Part shown: positions 7,877-15,906 of the stretch, piece by piece
How the letters are laid out: each line of letters begins with the position of its first letter
Position numbering within the stretch: the stretch's first letter is position 1
NCBI GenBank assembly: GCA_021803085.1
Contig: JAJZMD010000221.1
Span: 1 to 64,000, forward strand
DNA from: Actinomycetes bacterium
Lineage (GTDB): Bacteria; Actinomycetota; Acidimicrobiia; Acidimicrobiales; RAAP-2
DNA: 64,000 nucleotides
Reading direction: 5' to 3'
Program-made: the position numbers and the translations under genes
Notes under the pieces: model-generated
What the model was told of the DNA's origin: nothing
The model's input: the letters and a program-made list of their open reading frames with translations, nothing else
Database searches by the model: none

Positions 7877-7923
7877 CGTTCGGGACGCAGAGGTCCCCGG
7901 TTCAAATCCGGGCAGCCCGACCA
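7877..7923 (+). mobile_element. 3' fragment of tRNA-Pro(CGG), putative attachment site
   Basis: The 47 nt contain the 3' part of a proline tRNA. The anticodon loop TTCGGGA (anticodon CGG, 7881-7883) is closed by CG/CG. Then come AGGTC, a perfect T arm (CCCGG, TTCAAAT, CCGGG) and the acceptor 3' strand CAGCCCG followed by ACCA. The D arm and the acceptor 5' strand are absent, and the lower anticodon stem is broken. A clean 3' tRNA remnant that retains the acceptor end is the usual product of integration into a tRNA gene. Orientation implies the element lies to the left, with the intact tRNA beyond the window. Confidence 0.7.
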
Positions 7924-8098
7924 CGAAACCTTCATAGTATGTGCGACTTCTCGTTCACAGATGTCCTCAGGCGTCCTGGTGAGGGGTGCTCACGGTGGGC
8001 GCGGCGAACCGGGCACGAGCGTGCAGAGCGCGTGCACGCGCGCGTTGCGGATCGACGATGATTGGCCCGTGAGTGGACGAAGAGACCTCGGAACCCCG

Positions 8099-9172
8099 AT
8101 GGACGGCGCGGCGTCCGCTCGGCTGCGGGTGGGGGTGCTCTGGCGTGGCGAGCGGGGGGCCGAGCGACCCGCAGAAGACCGGGGCCTCGGAGGGCTCTTC
8201 GACGTCTTTCGCGCCACGGGGGTCGATGTCGTGCCCGTTCCGTTCGACGACACGCGCGTGGAGGAAGTCCGAAAGGAGCTGCACGAGCTCGACGGCGTGC
8301 TCGCCTGGGTGAACCCGATCCAAGACGGCGCCACCCGGCAGCACGTCGACGAGCTCCTGTGGGGGGCTGCGGCGAACGGCCAATTCGTGTCGGCGCACCC
8401 GGAGGTGATCGCCAAGCTGGGCACGAAACAGGTGCTGTTCGAGACTCGCCACCTCGGATGGGGGTCCGACACCAGCCTCTACCGCTCCGTTGACGAGCTC
8501 GGCGAGCGCCTGCCCGCGCGCCTGGAGCGCCTCGGCAAGCTCGTCGTGAAGCAGGGTCGAGGGAACGGAGGCAACGGCGTCTGGAGCGTCGAGCTCGCCG
8601 ACGCACATGCGCCGGTGACGCTCGGTACGCCGGTGCACGTCCGAGAGGCGCGGGCCAAGCACCACCAGTCCGAGCGTCTGAGCCTCGGAGCGTTCGTCCG
8701 ACGGTGCGAGCCGTGCTTCGCCTGGTCCGGCATTCTCGTCGACCAGGAGTACCAGCGTCGCCTCGCCGACGGTCTCGTCCGGTGCTACCTCTCGCTCGGC
8801 GAGGTCGTCGGCTTCTGTCACCAGTGGCCGGCAGGCCTTCTCGATGCCGGCGTTGCCGCGAACCTTTCCGACCGCGGCAGGCCGGCGATGGAGGGCCCGG
8901 AAGCACCGTCCCACCAGCGGCTCCGGCGGCTCGTGGAGCACCAGTGGGTGCCCGAGATGGCGCGCGTCCTCGGGCTGGACACCCACGACCTTCCGGTCAT
9001 CTGGGACGCCGACTTCCTCTTCGGCGATCAAGTCGAGCGTGGCGAGGACCGGTACGTGCTCTGCGAGATCAACGTCAGTGCCGTGTGGCCGTTCCCGCCG
9101 ACGGCGTCGACGACGATCGCCGCCAACACCCTTTCCCGGATAGAGGCCGCCCGCCGGTGCGCCGACGCATGA
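8099..9172 (+). CDS. Cj0069-family protein
   Basis: A 357-residue protein that opens with RLRVGVLWRGERG, the entry typical of the Cj0069 family. It continues with a layout like a divergent ATP-grasp enzyme: GVLAWVNPIQDG, LGTKQVLFETRHLGWG, LVVKQGRGNGGNGVW (a glycine-rich Lys-containing loop) and near the end VLCEINVSAVWPFPP (Glu-Ile-Asn). ATP-dependent ligation is an inference from that layout, and the substrate is unknown. The start is uncertain: ATG 8099 is preferred, and GTG 8069 is in frame. Its stop overlaps the lipoprotein gene by 4 bp (ATGA), so the two are translationally coupled. It lies immediately right of the tRNA-Pro fragment. Confidence 0.75.
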   Translation: MDGAASARLRVGVLWRGERGAERPAEDRGLGGLFDVFRATGVDVVPVPFDDTRVEEVRKELHELDGVLAWVNPIQDGATRQHVDELLWGAAANGQFVSAHPEVIAKLGTKQVLFETRHLGWGSDTSLYRSVDELGERLPARLERLGKLVVKQGRGNGGNGVWSVELADAHAPVTLGTPVHVREARAKHHQSERLSLGAFVRRCEPCFAWSGILVDQEYQRRLADGLVRCYLSLGEVVGFCHQWPAGLLDAGVAANLSDRGRPAMEGPEAPSHQRLRRLVEHQWVPEMARVLGLDTHDLPVIWDADFLFGDQVERGEDRYVLCEINVSAVWPFPPTASTTIAANTLSRIEAARRCADA

Positions 9173-9696
9173 GACGACCCGAGTGGCGGCACCTGGCGGC
9201 GCGACGAGTCGCGGCCGCCGTCTGTGTCGCGGCCGGCAGCCTGGTCGGGGCTGCATGTGGACAGGCAGGAGGTCAGGCGTCGCAGACCGCAAGCGGCACG
9301 GGCGCGGTGTCCCGTGCGCGTGACCCAGAGTCGGCGAAGGCGCTGCTGCGAATCGCCCGCGCCTTCAACAACGACTATCAGCAGAACAAAGATGCGGCTG
9401 TCTACGCACGCTGGGATGCAGCGAGCCAGGCCGTCATCTCGCGTGCCACATACATTCGACGTCACCGCGACTGCCCGAACACACCGCACGTACCCGTCGA
9501 CACCTGGGGGGCCGATCGCGGCCCGGGAGGGGCGTGGTTGGTCCACTACTCCATCGACGGCCAGCAGTTCACGGACTGGTGGTACTACGTTCATGGCCGT
9601 TTCGTCTTCGACCTCTTGAAGTCGAACCCGTCGGCCGTCCCCCTCTACGAGGCTCCCGCCGCCCAGTACGCGAAGGACGTCGGCTGCGGGCTTTGA
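9169..9696 (+). CDS. Putative lipoprotein of unknown function
   Basis: A 175-residue protein starting at ATG 9169, overlapping the stop of the Cj0069-family gene. The N-terminus is a lipoprotein signal: basic residues, a hydrophobic run VAAAVCVAAG and a lipobox LVGAAC with Cys at about residue 27. The mature part has one conserved-looking core (RYDxxSQAVISRATYIRRHRDC-like, then WLVHYSIDGQQFTDWWYYV). Two cysteines near residues 100 and 173 could pair outside the cell. I do not recognise the family. The coupling suggests it works with the Cj0069-family protein. Confidence 0.7.
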   Translation: MRRPEWRHLAARRVAAAVCVAAGSLVGAACGQAGGQASQTASGTGAVSRARDPESAKALLRIARAFNNDYQQNKDAAVYARWDAASQAVISRATYIRRHRDCPNTPHVPVDTWGADRGPGGAWLVHYSIDGQQFTDWWYYVHGRFVFDLLKSNPSAVPLYEAPAAQYAKDVGCGL

Positions 9697-9720
9697 CGAG
9701 GCTGGAGACGCCAACCCCCG

Positions 9721-9754
9721 AGCCGTCGATGCTGCGCTGCCCGGGGCGACGGCT
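9721..9754. terminator. Inverted repeat between convergent genes
   Basis: A perfect 8-bp inverted repeat, AGCCGTCG / CGACGGCT, flanks an 18-nt GC-rich loop between two convergent genes. There is no T tract, so it would be a factor-independent terminator of the GC-rich actinobacterial kind, usable in both directions. Confidence 0.4.
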
Positions 9755-9801
9755 GTTGAACTGACGGCACCCGGGTGCTCGCCGCGCCCGGTACCGCGGC
9801 C

Positions 9802-11217
9802 TCAGTCGCCGAGACCCGTCCCCGAGGACCGCGTGGCCACGGTGACTTCTTGCACCCACGCGTGGGCACCGCCTTGGACGAGGTCCCAGGGGCTTCCGAG
9901 CGGAGGGGTGTAGGAGAGGTCGAGGTCGCTCACCTCGTCCACCCGGAGGCCGGAGAAGATCGCTGCCGCCGCGACGTCGACGCGCTTGGCGATCCCGGCG
10001 TCGCGATGACCGAACAGCTGGACGCCGAGGAGGCGTCCCGAGGCGAGATCGCCGGTCGTGCGCATCCGCACCCGGTGGCTGCCGGGGTAGTACGCCTTGT
10101 GGTCGTCGCCTTCGAACGCGACGGTCCGGGGGCGAAGACCGACCGACTCCGCCTCCGCGTCCCGGAGCCCGGTTCGGGCGACGGCCATGTCGAAAACCTT
10201 CACGACCTGGGTGCCGAGGCTGCCCGCGAAGCGCCGGCTCCCGCCGACTGCGTTCTCCCCGGCGACCCGGCCCTGCTTATGGGCGGTCGTCCCCAGTGGC
10301 AGGTAGACGTCGCCGAGGAGGCGGTGACCGGTGACCACGCAGTCGCCCGCAGCGAACACGTCGGGGAGACCGGTGCGCATCTCGGAGTCGACAGCGATCG
10401 CACCGCGGGCGCCGAGCCGTGCTCCCGCGCGGGCGGCGAGCTCGGCGTCGGGGCGGACCCCGACCACCACGAGCACGATCCCTGAGCGGAAGGCCACGAC
10501 GTCGCCAGTCGCGCTGCGAGCCCGGACCTCCAGGCAATCCCCCGAGCGGGTCACGCCTTCGACGACCGTCGAGGTGTGCACCTCGACTCCGTGCTCGACG
10601 AGCTGGCGGCGGACGAGAGCGCCGATGGACGGGTCGACCGTCGGGAGAACCTCGGGAAGCTGCTCGAGCTGGGTGACGGCGAGGCCCCGGGTGACGAGCG
10701 CTTCGGCCATCTCGACGCCGATGTAGCCGGCTCCGACGATGACCGCGTTCGTCGGACGTCGCTCCTCGAGGGTTCTCACGACGGCGAAGGCGTCGTCCAT
10801 GGAGTGGAGAAGGTGGCAGCCGTCTCCTGATCCGAGCGCCTCACTGCCCCTCATCCCGTCGATCGGCGGGCGGACCGGCAGGGCGCCGGTCGCGACCACG
10901 AGGGCGTCGTACGCGAGCTTCTCCTCGGCGCCGTCGGGTCGGCAGAGGACAAGCTCGTGGTCGGCGACATCGATCCGGCGGGCGACGGTCTCGAGGCGCA
11001 GCGTCACGCCCGTCGCCTCGAGATCGGCGATCGTCCGGTGCGCGAGCGACCGCCAGTCCGGCACCTCTCCGGAGACGTGGTAGGGGATGCCGCAGATGGA
11101 GAAGTTCGGGTAGCGGTCGGCGGCCACGACGGTGACGGCGACACTGGGGTCGAGCTCCCGTGCCCGCAGCGCTGCGCTGATCCCCGCATCGCTTCCTCCC
11201 ACGGCCACGAGATGCAT
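9802..11217 (-). CDS. FAD-dependent pyridine nucleotide-disulfide oxidoreductase (CoA-disulfide reductase type)
   Basis: A 471-residue flavoprotein. An N-terminal FAD loop is in HLVAVGGSDAGISAALRA. The single redox-active cysteine is in NFSICGIPYHVSGEV, the position used by CoA-disulfide reductases and NADH oxidases. A second dinucleotide loop IVGAGYIGVEMAEAL binds NAD(P)H, and FAAGDCV carries the FAD ribityl Asp. A dimerisation domain closes the C-terminus. Likely activities are CoA-disulfide or NADH:O2/peroxide reduction. It starts at ATG 11217, 63 bp downstream of acr3 on the same strand, so it is probably part of the arsenic operon, where flavoproteins of this fold are often found (sometimes called arsO-like). 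Its exact role in arsenic resistance is inferred from position only. Confidence 0.8.
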   Translation of the reverse strand: MHLVAVGGSDAGISAALRARELDPSVAVTVVAADRYPNFSICGIPYHVSGEVPDWRSLAHRTIADLEATGVTLRLETVARRIDVADHELVLCRPDGAEEKLAYDALVVATGALPVRPPIDGMRGSEALGSGDGCHLLHSMDDAFAVVRTLEERRPTNAVIVGAGYIGVEMAEALVTRGLAVTQLEQLPEVLPTVDPSIGALVRRQLVEHGVEVHTSTVVEGVTRSGDCLEVRARSATGDVVAFRSGIVLVVVGVRPDAELAARAGARLGARGAIAVDSEMRTGLPDVFAAGDCVVTGHRLLGDVYLPLGTTAHKQGRVAGENAVGGSRRFAGSLGTQVVKVFDMAVARTGLRDAEAESVGLRPRTVAFEGDDHKAYYPGSHRVRMRTTGDLASGRLLGVQLFGHRDAGIAKRVDVAAAAIFSGLRVDEVSDLDLSYTPPLGSPWDLVQGGAHAWVQEVTVATRSSGTGLGD

Positions 11218-11279
11218 TCAGCCTCCTGATCCTCGGGCTGGACCCGGGTCCCCGTCCGAAGGGGTCCGCCGAGAGCCGG

Positions 11280-12482
11280 TCATCGGCAATGCCCCGTCCT
11301 GCCGATCGCAGTCCCGCCCTGCGGGTAGCGCCGGCGGGCCCACAGGGCGACGTAGACGAGCGAGACGAGCACCGGGACCTCGATGAGCGGCCCGACGACG
11401 CCCGCGAGCGCTTCGCCCGAGGTGACGCCGAACACGCCGATGCACACGGCGATCGCAAGCTCGAAGTTGTTGCCGGCGGCGGTGAACGCGAGCGTCGCGG
11501 TCCGCTCGTACGGGAGGTGGAGCCCTCGACCCAGCGCGAACGAGCCGAACCACATGACCGCGAAGTACCCGAGCAGCGGAAGAGCGATGCGGACCACGTC
11601 GCCAGGACGTGCGGTGATCGTGCGGCCCTGGAGGGCGAAGAGGATCACGATCGTGTAGAGCAGGCCGTAGAGGGCGAACGGGCCGAGCCGGGGAAGGAGT
11701 CTCCCCTCGTACCACGCGCGGCCTTTCCGGCGCTCCATGATCGTCCGCGTGAGGTACCCGGCGACGAGCGGAACCCCCAAGAAGATCGCGACGGTCTCGG
11801 CGATGGTGCCCACCGAGACGTGCAGGCCGACCGTGGACAGCCCGAGCCATCCAGGAAGGACGCTGAGGTAGAAATAGCCGAGGAGCGCGAAGGCCGCGAT
11901 CTGGAACAACGAGTTGAGCGCGACGAGAACGGCAGCCGTCTCGCGGTCTCCGCCCGAGAGGTCGTTCCAGATCAGCACCATGGCGATGCAGCGGGCCAAC
12001 CCCACGATGATGAGCCCGGTGCGGTAGGCGGGGAGGTCCGGAAGCAGCAGCCACGCCAGGGTGAACATGACCGCAGGACCGACGACCCAGTTCAGCACCA
12101 GGGAGGAGACGAGCATCCGCCCGTCGCGGGTCACCGCCGTGAGCCGCCCGTACCGGACCTTGGCGAGCACCGGGTACATCATCACGAGCAGGCCGACGAA
12201 GATCGGCAACGACGTCCCCTGGGTCACCTGGATCGCGTCGAGGTGCCGGTTGAGGCTCGGCACCGCCCGCCCGAGGCCGATCCCGAGCCCCATGGCGCAG
12301 AGGATCCACACCGGCAGGAAGCGGTCGACGAAGGAGAGCCGCCTCGTGACCCGCTGCTCGGGAGCGGACCCGTCCGGCTGCGGCTCTTCCGAGGGCGCCC
12401 GGAGCGGTCGGGCGGTCGTGACGTCCCCGGCGGCTCGAGCCCCTGACGGCCCTACTGGGCCCCGTCGATCGATGTGGGCACG
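11280..12482 (-). CDS. acr3: Arsenite efflux permease Acr3
   Basis: An Acr3-type arsenite carrier of the BASS/Acr3 fold with about ten transmembrane segments. The hallmark is IVGLARCIAMVLIWNDL in TM4, which holds the cysteine needed for As(III) transport. The family entry RLSFVDRFLPVWILCAMGLG and the C-terminal AAGNNFELAIAVCIGVFG are also present. It exports arsenite using the proton gradient. The start is unclear: the only in-frame initiation codon ahead of the conserved entry is TTG 12482 (400 residues), eight bases downstream of the stop of the arsI remnant, which suggests translational coupling; GTG 12311 would remove conserved residues. The locus is divergent from arsR. Confidence 0.88.
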   Translation of the reverse strand, partial: RAHIDRRGPVGPSGARAAGDVTTARPLRAPSEEPQPDGSAPEQRVTRRLSFVDRFLPVWILCAMGLGIGLGRAVPSLNRHLDAIQVTQGTSLPIFVGLLVMMYPVLAKVRYGRLTAVTRDGRMLVSSLVLNWVVGPAVMFTLAWLLLPDLPAYRTGLIIVGLARCIAMVLIWNDLSGGDRETAAVLVALNSLFQIAAFALLGYFYLSVLPGWLGLSTVGLHVSVGTIAETVAIFLGVPLVAGYLTRTIMERRKGRAWYEGRLLPRLGPFALYGLLYTIVILFALQGRTITARPGDVVRIALPLLGYFAVMWFGSFALGRGLHLPYERTATLAFTAAGNNFELAIAVCIGVFGVTSGEALAGVVGPLIEVPVLVSLVYVALWARRRYPQGGTAIGRTGHCR

Positions 12483-12489
12483 CAACGAG

Positions 12490-12639
12490 CTAGGGCGTCG
12501 GGACGTGCAGGTCGGTGCGAGTGGCGAGGTCGCCGTAGCCGGGGCGCACCTTGGCGGGCGCGGTGTCGAAGAGCGTCGAGGAGAAGGGCGCCGCCGCGTC
12601 GAGGTCGGCGACGCTCGGGGCAAGCTGCACACGCGACAT
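12490..12639 (-). pseudogene. Truncated ArsI/CadI-type VOC gene
   Basis: A 49-codon frame starting at ATG 12639 with GGGAGG upstream. It opens MSRVQLAPSVADLDAA and continues to APAKVRPGYGDLA, closely following the first 40 residues of ArsI/CadI metalloenzymes (C-As lyase or cadmium-induced protein). It then diverges and stops at TAG (12492-12490), where the family runs on for roughly 100 more residues with the metal ligands. The enzyme is therefore lost. The leader peptide still occupies the first position of the acr3 operon and may now serve only to feed ribosomes into acr3. Confidence 0.7.
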
Positions 12640-12723
12640 GAGGACCTCCCGCTACCATCGACGATGGTCAATGCATCGACGCTAAATGATATATTGGCAT
12701 TTGTCAATGGGAGGAGGGCGACG
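12640..12723. promoter_or_regulatory. Divergent ars promoter/operator region
   Basis: This 84-bp AT-richer spacer separates arsR from the acr3 operon. It holds a perfect inverted repeat ACCATCG-A-CGATGGT (12654-12668), then two direct TCAATG copies (12668-12673 and 12704-12709) flanking an AATGATATATTGGC segment of the kind bound by ArsR repressors. The Shine-Dalgarno GGGAGGAGGG for arsR closes the region. ArsR control of both directions is inferred. Confidence 0.6.
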
Positions 12724-13068
12724 GTGAAGCGCAGCCCGACGATCGAGGTCTCCGAGGACGTCTGCTGTCCTTCGATCCTCCAAGCACCCCTCGGCGCGGA
12801 CGACGCAGGCGAGCTGGCCCGCGGTTTCCAGGCCCTGGCGGACCCCGTCCGGCTGCGGGTCCTGTCCATGCTCGCGGACGCTCCCCGGGGAGAGGTCTGC
12901 GTGTGCGACTTCGTCGGGCCCCTCGGCAAGTCTCAGCCGACCGTCTCCCACCATCTGAAGATCCTGGCGGAGGCCGGCCTCGTCCACGGCGAGCGACGGG
13001 GGAAGTGGGTCTGGTACTCCCTCGACCGGACCCGCCTCACCGACCTCCGGGCGGCGATCGGCTCCTGA
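12724..13068 (+). CDS. arsR: ArsR-family arsenic-responsive repressor
   Basis: A 114-residue winged-helix repressor. GTG 12724 is chosen because GGGAGGAGGG lies directly upstream; the longer ATG start would run through the operator. A helix ARGFQALADPVRLRVLSML leads to the metal motif EVCVCDF (Cys-x-Cys) at the start of the DNA-recognition region, and then QPTVSHHLKILAEAGLVHGERRG. A further Cys pair near the N-terminus (VCCPS) could add a third thiol ligand, as in some actinobacterial ArsR proteins. It should repress itself and the divergent acr3 operon until As(III) binds. Confidence 0.9.
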   Translation: MKRSPTIEVSEDVCCPSILQAPLGADDAGELARGFQALADPVRLRVLSMLADAPRGEVCVCDFVGPLGKSQPTVSHHLKILAEAGLVHGERRGKWVWYSLDRTRLTDLRAAIGS

Positions 13069-13123
13069 CGCACGGGGAGCATTGCCCCGGTACCGAGGAC
13101 CCGCACGAACCGACCCGCCTCGC

Positions 13124-13153
13124 GGCGCGATGCGCATGGGCGCGCGTCGCGCC
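13124..13153. terminator. Inverted repeat between convergent arsR and EamA genes
   Basis: A perfect 7-bp inverted repeat GGCGCGA / TCGCGCC with a 16-nt GC-rich loop lies in the 125 bp between two convergent stop codons. There is no T tract. It is a plausible bidirectional terminator. Confidence 0.35.
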
Positions 13154-13193
13154 ACTTCCGCCAGGTGCGCGGCGACCCCTGGCCCGTCCCCGG

Positions 13194-14075
13194 TCATGCG
13201 ACGACGAGCAGCGCGACCCCCGCGCACACCAAGAAGGCCGCGACGACGCGCCGGCGCGCCGAGCCCTCGTGGAGGAACACGGCTCCGAGCAGCGCCCCGA
13301 CCAGCGCGCTCGTCTCGCGCAACGCCGAGACGACGCCGAGGGCGAGCCGCGTCTGGGCCCACAAGACTGCGCCGTAGGTGGCGACCGACAGAGCGCCGCC
13401 GAGGACCCCGCGCAGCCATTCCCTCGGCAGCGCCCTCGGCAGCGCCCCCGGCACGCGTCGTCGCCACGAGGCGAGCCCCGCGACGATGATGCACGACTCG
13501 ATCACGAAGAGCGCACCCGCATAGCCGACGGTGTCGTGGGCGTGGCGGATCCCGAGCCCGTCGCACAGGCTGTAGGCAGCGACGAGGACCCCCGTCACCA
13601 CTGCCAGGAGCACGGAGCGCCCGCCGCCCGGAGAGCCGGCACCACCGAGCCACACCAGGCTCGCGAGCCCCCCTGCGACGACCGCGACGCCGGCGAGCTG
13701 GACCGTGCTCAGGCGTTCGCCCGCAACGAGCGCTGCGCCACCGGTCACGAGCAACGGGGCGAGGCCGCGCGCGAGCGGGTAGACGCGGCTCAGGTCACCG
13801 AGCCGGTAGGAGTTGAGGAGCGCCAGGTTGTACGCGACGTGCAGGGCGACGGAGACCGCGAGGTACGGCCACGCCGCCACGTGCGGCGAACCGGCCACCG
13901 CCCACATGACGGCTCCGCACACCGCAGACGTCGCGTTGAGCAGCAAGAAGGCGAGCACCTGGTCGTCCCCGAGCTTCACGAGGAGGTTCCAGCCGGCATG
14001 CGCGATCGCCGCGAGGAGCACGACGGAGACGACGAAGTCGGCCGCCTGCGACGTGCCCGTCGCTGCGAGCACCAT
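13194..14075 (-). CDS. EamA-family (DMT superfamily) transporter
   Basis: A 293-residue membrane protein with ten hydrophobic segments arranged as two EamA repeats of five. It starts MVLAATGTSQ at ATG 14075; longer in-frame starts add a charged, non-membrane extension. Segments such as NLALLNSYRLGDLSRVYPLARGLAPLLV and SALRETSALVGALLGAVFLHE are the conserved junctions of each repeat. Members export or exchange metabolites, often amino acids or drugs, but the substrate cannot be read from sequence. It stands alone between arsR and the isochorismatase-like gene and does not appear to belong to the ars locus. Confidence 0.85.
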   Translation of the reverse strand: MVLAATGTSQAADFVVSVVLLAAIAHAGWNLLVKLGDDQVLAFLLLNATSAVCGAVMWAVAGSPHVAAWPYLAVSVALHVAYNLALLNSYRLGDLSRVYPLARGLAPLLVTGGAALVAGERLSTVQLAGVAVVAGGLASLVWLGGAGSPGGGRSVLLAVVTGVLVAAYSLCDGLGIRHAHDTVGYAGALFVIESCIIVAGLASWRRRVPGALPRALPREWLRGVLGGALSVATYGAVLWAQTRLALGVVSALRETSALVGALLGAVFLHEGSARRRVVAAFLVCAGVALLVVA

Positions 14076-14344
14076 CACGGTCCACACCCCGGCTCCCTTC
14101 GGCCATCCCCGCAACTGCGGGCGCGCTCTTCTGGAGCCCTCGGGGCTTTTCTCCCGTGAGGTGTGGGCCGGTCGACGGCCTGGTGCCGCTCGGTCCAGCC
14201 CCGGCTGTCCCTGATTGTCGACGATCGGTGGCGGGAGCCGGCGGAACCCTAGGCACAACCACTTGCTGGCGCCACGCTACCAGCGGGCGACGGGCTGCTC
14301 ACCTGGAGCGGGGAACTTCGCCCCCGCTCTCGCACGGACGGCGG

Positions 14345-14911
14345 TCACCCCACGTCCGGCTCGCCGAACTCGAAAGCGGCCGTCTGGACGGTCTCACCGT
14401 GGCGACCCGGCGCGCGCTGACCGGACCAATACAGGTTCGTGTGCGCGATCACCTCGTCTGGGGGCGGCGCGCCGTAACGGCTGGCGTCCTCGGTCGTGTG
14501 GGCGTCGCCCACGAGCGTCACGTCATAGCCGCGAGTGAACGCGCCGTGGATCGTCGAGCGGACGCAGGCGTCGGTCTGCGCTCCCGACACCACGATCCTG
14601 CCGACCCCGTGCGCGGCGAGGACCGACTCGAGCTCGGTGGACTCGAACGAGTCACCGAAGTGCTTGTGCACCAGCGTCTCGCCCTCCTCACGACGAAGCT
14701 CGGGCACGTACTCCCAGTTCTCGCTGCCCTGCACCAGGTCTTCGTCGGAGTGCTGCACCCAGATCACCGGGACGTCGGCCGCTCGCGCCCTTCGGACGAG
14801 AGTGGCGATGTTCGCGATCACGCGATCCCGGTCGTACGCGTCGGCGACGACACCCCTCTGCACGTCGATCACCACGAGGGCGGTGTTCGGCCGGTTCTCG
14901 AGGCTCGTCAT
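14345..14911 (-). CDS. Isochorismatase-family cysteine hydrolase
   Basis: A 188-residue alpha/beta hydrolase of the isochorismatase superfamily. The catalytic triad is visible: Asp in ALVVIDVQRG, Lys in LVHKHFGDSF, and the nucleophile Cys in VSGAQTDACVRSTI. ATG 14911 has GAGGGAGG upstream; an upstream in-frame ATG lacks one. Members with this motif set include nicotinamidases, N-carbamoylsarcosine amidases and others acting on C-N bonds. The absence of siderophore genes argues against isochorismate as substrate. It stands alone. Confidence 0.85.
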   Translation of the reverse strand: MTSLENRPNTALVVIDVQRGVVADAYDRDRVIANIATLVRRARAADVPVIWVQHSDEDLVQGSENWEYVPELRREEGETLVHKHFGDSFESTELESVLAAHGVGRIVVSGAQTDACVRSTIHGAFTRGYDVTLVGDAHTTEDASRYGAPPPDEVIAHTNLYWSGQRAPGRHGETVQTAAFEFGEPDVG

Positions 14912-14993
14912 TCCATCCTCCCTCTTCGAACCAGCTCCCGGGCGGTGGGCCAACTGTAGGGCATGATGCTGCGGGGACCTCGACCCGGCCGGC

Positions 14994-15367
14994 GTGGAGC
15001 CCTCGGACGGGCGCCGGACCGACGCATGCGTCCGCGGGTCCGAGACGGAACTCCTTCTCGCCTTTCACCGCGGGCCGGCCGATGACGAGCTCGAGGGCTC
15101 CGGCGAGGGAGTGATGCTCTCGGACGGAGGCCCCCGGGCCGGCGAAGCCGGCTACGCCGCGATGGAGACCGTACGAGGGCGGCTCGGCGGGCGCCGGGTG
15201 GGCTTCGCCCTCCAGCAGTTCGGCACGATGGCGCCGGGACGCAGACGCTCCGCTACGAGGTCGTCCCCGGATCCGGGGTCGGAGAGCTGAGCGGCACCCG
15301 CGGGGTGATCCGCCTCGCGATCGACTCCGACGGCACCCACCGCTACGAGCTCGAGTTCGACCTCTGA
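14994..15367 (+). pseudogene. Frameshifted DUF3224-family gene
   Basis: Two frames together spell one DUF3224 beta-barrel protein. The first (14994 to about 15238) has ELEGSGEGVMLSDGG, YAAMETVRGRLGGRR and FALQQFGTMAPG. The second (from 15239) continues TQTLRYEVVPGSGVGELSG and ends HRYELEFDL at TGA 15365-15367. One missing base near 15237 explains the switch. The N-terminal strand of the family is also poorly conserved. DUF3224 function is unknown. A sequencing error is possible, but the weak N-terminus supports real decay. Confidence 0.7.
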
Positions 15368-15456
15368 CGTCCGGCGCGATCCGGCGCGATGCGGCGCGCC
15401 GCGCGCCGGGCGACGCCGGTGTCCGCCACTCCACCTCGGGACCCCTCGAGCGAGCG

Positions 15457-15906
15457 ATGATCTCACCCGTGAGCAGCCCTGGGTCGACCCCGAAGGTGCG
15501 ACTGCGGTCCGTCGTCTTCGACTGCGCGGACCCCGGCGCGCTCTCGTCCTTCTACGCCTCCCTCCTGGGCGGTCGGCGGCACCACGACGACCCCGACTGG
15601 TGCGAGGTCCATCTCTGCGACCCTGCGATGAAGCTGGCCTTCCAGCGGGTGGACGGGTACCGCGCCCCCCGATGGCCGGACGGGACCCCCCAGCAGCTCC
15701 ACCTCGACATCACCGTCGCCGACCTCGCGACGGTGAGCGCCCGGGCCGTGTCCCTCGGGGCCACGGTCCTCGGCGACCCCGTCGAAGAGGAGGGCGGCAG
15801 GTTCATCGTGCACGCCGATCCCGCCGGCCACCCGTTCTGCCTCGTCGTCGAGGACAGCCGCGGCGGGACCGGCTCGAGCGGGACCGGCTCGAGCGGCGCC
15901 GCCTGA
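15457..15906 (+). CDS. VOC-family (glyoxalase-like) protein
   Basis: A 149-residue protein of the actinobacterial Glyoxalase_6 type. It begins its core with RSVVFDCADPGALSSFYASLLGG, continues QQLHLDITVADLATVSARAVSLGA and closes with HADPAGHPFCLVVED. The C-terminus ends in a short Gly/Ser/Thr tail (GTGSSGTGSSG), probably disordered. ATG 15457 or GTG 15469 could start it. It is a paralogue of the VOC gene at 7121-7489 in layout. Its 3' end is overlapped in antisense for 355 bp by the frame of the convergent beta-propeller gene. Confidence 0.8.
   Translation: MISPVSSPGSTPKVRLRSVVFDCADPGALSSFYASLLGGRRHHDDPDWCEVHLCDPAMKLAFQRVDGYRAPRWPDGTPQQLHLDITVADLATVSARAVSLGATVLGDPVEEEGGRFIVHADPAGHPFCLVVEDSRGGTGSSGTGSSGAA

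Noticed and set aside
7782-7923. A complete tRNA-Pro gene, possibly with an intron or odd D arm
   Set aside because: No acceptor strand complementary to CAGCCCG and no D arm is found upstream in the correct position; only the 3' part is supported.
14132-14150. Rho-independent terminator AGCCC...GGGCT-TTTT
   Set aside because: The T tract follows on the plus strand, but both flanking genes are on the minus strand, so it has no transcript to end.
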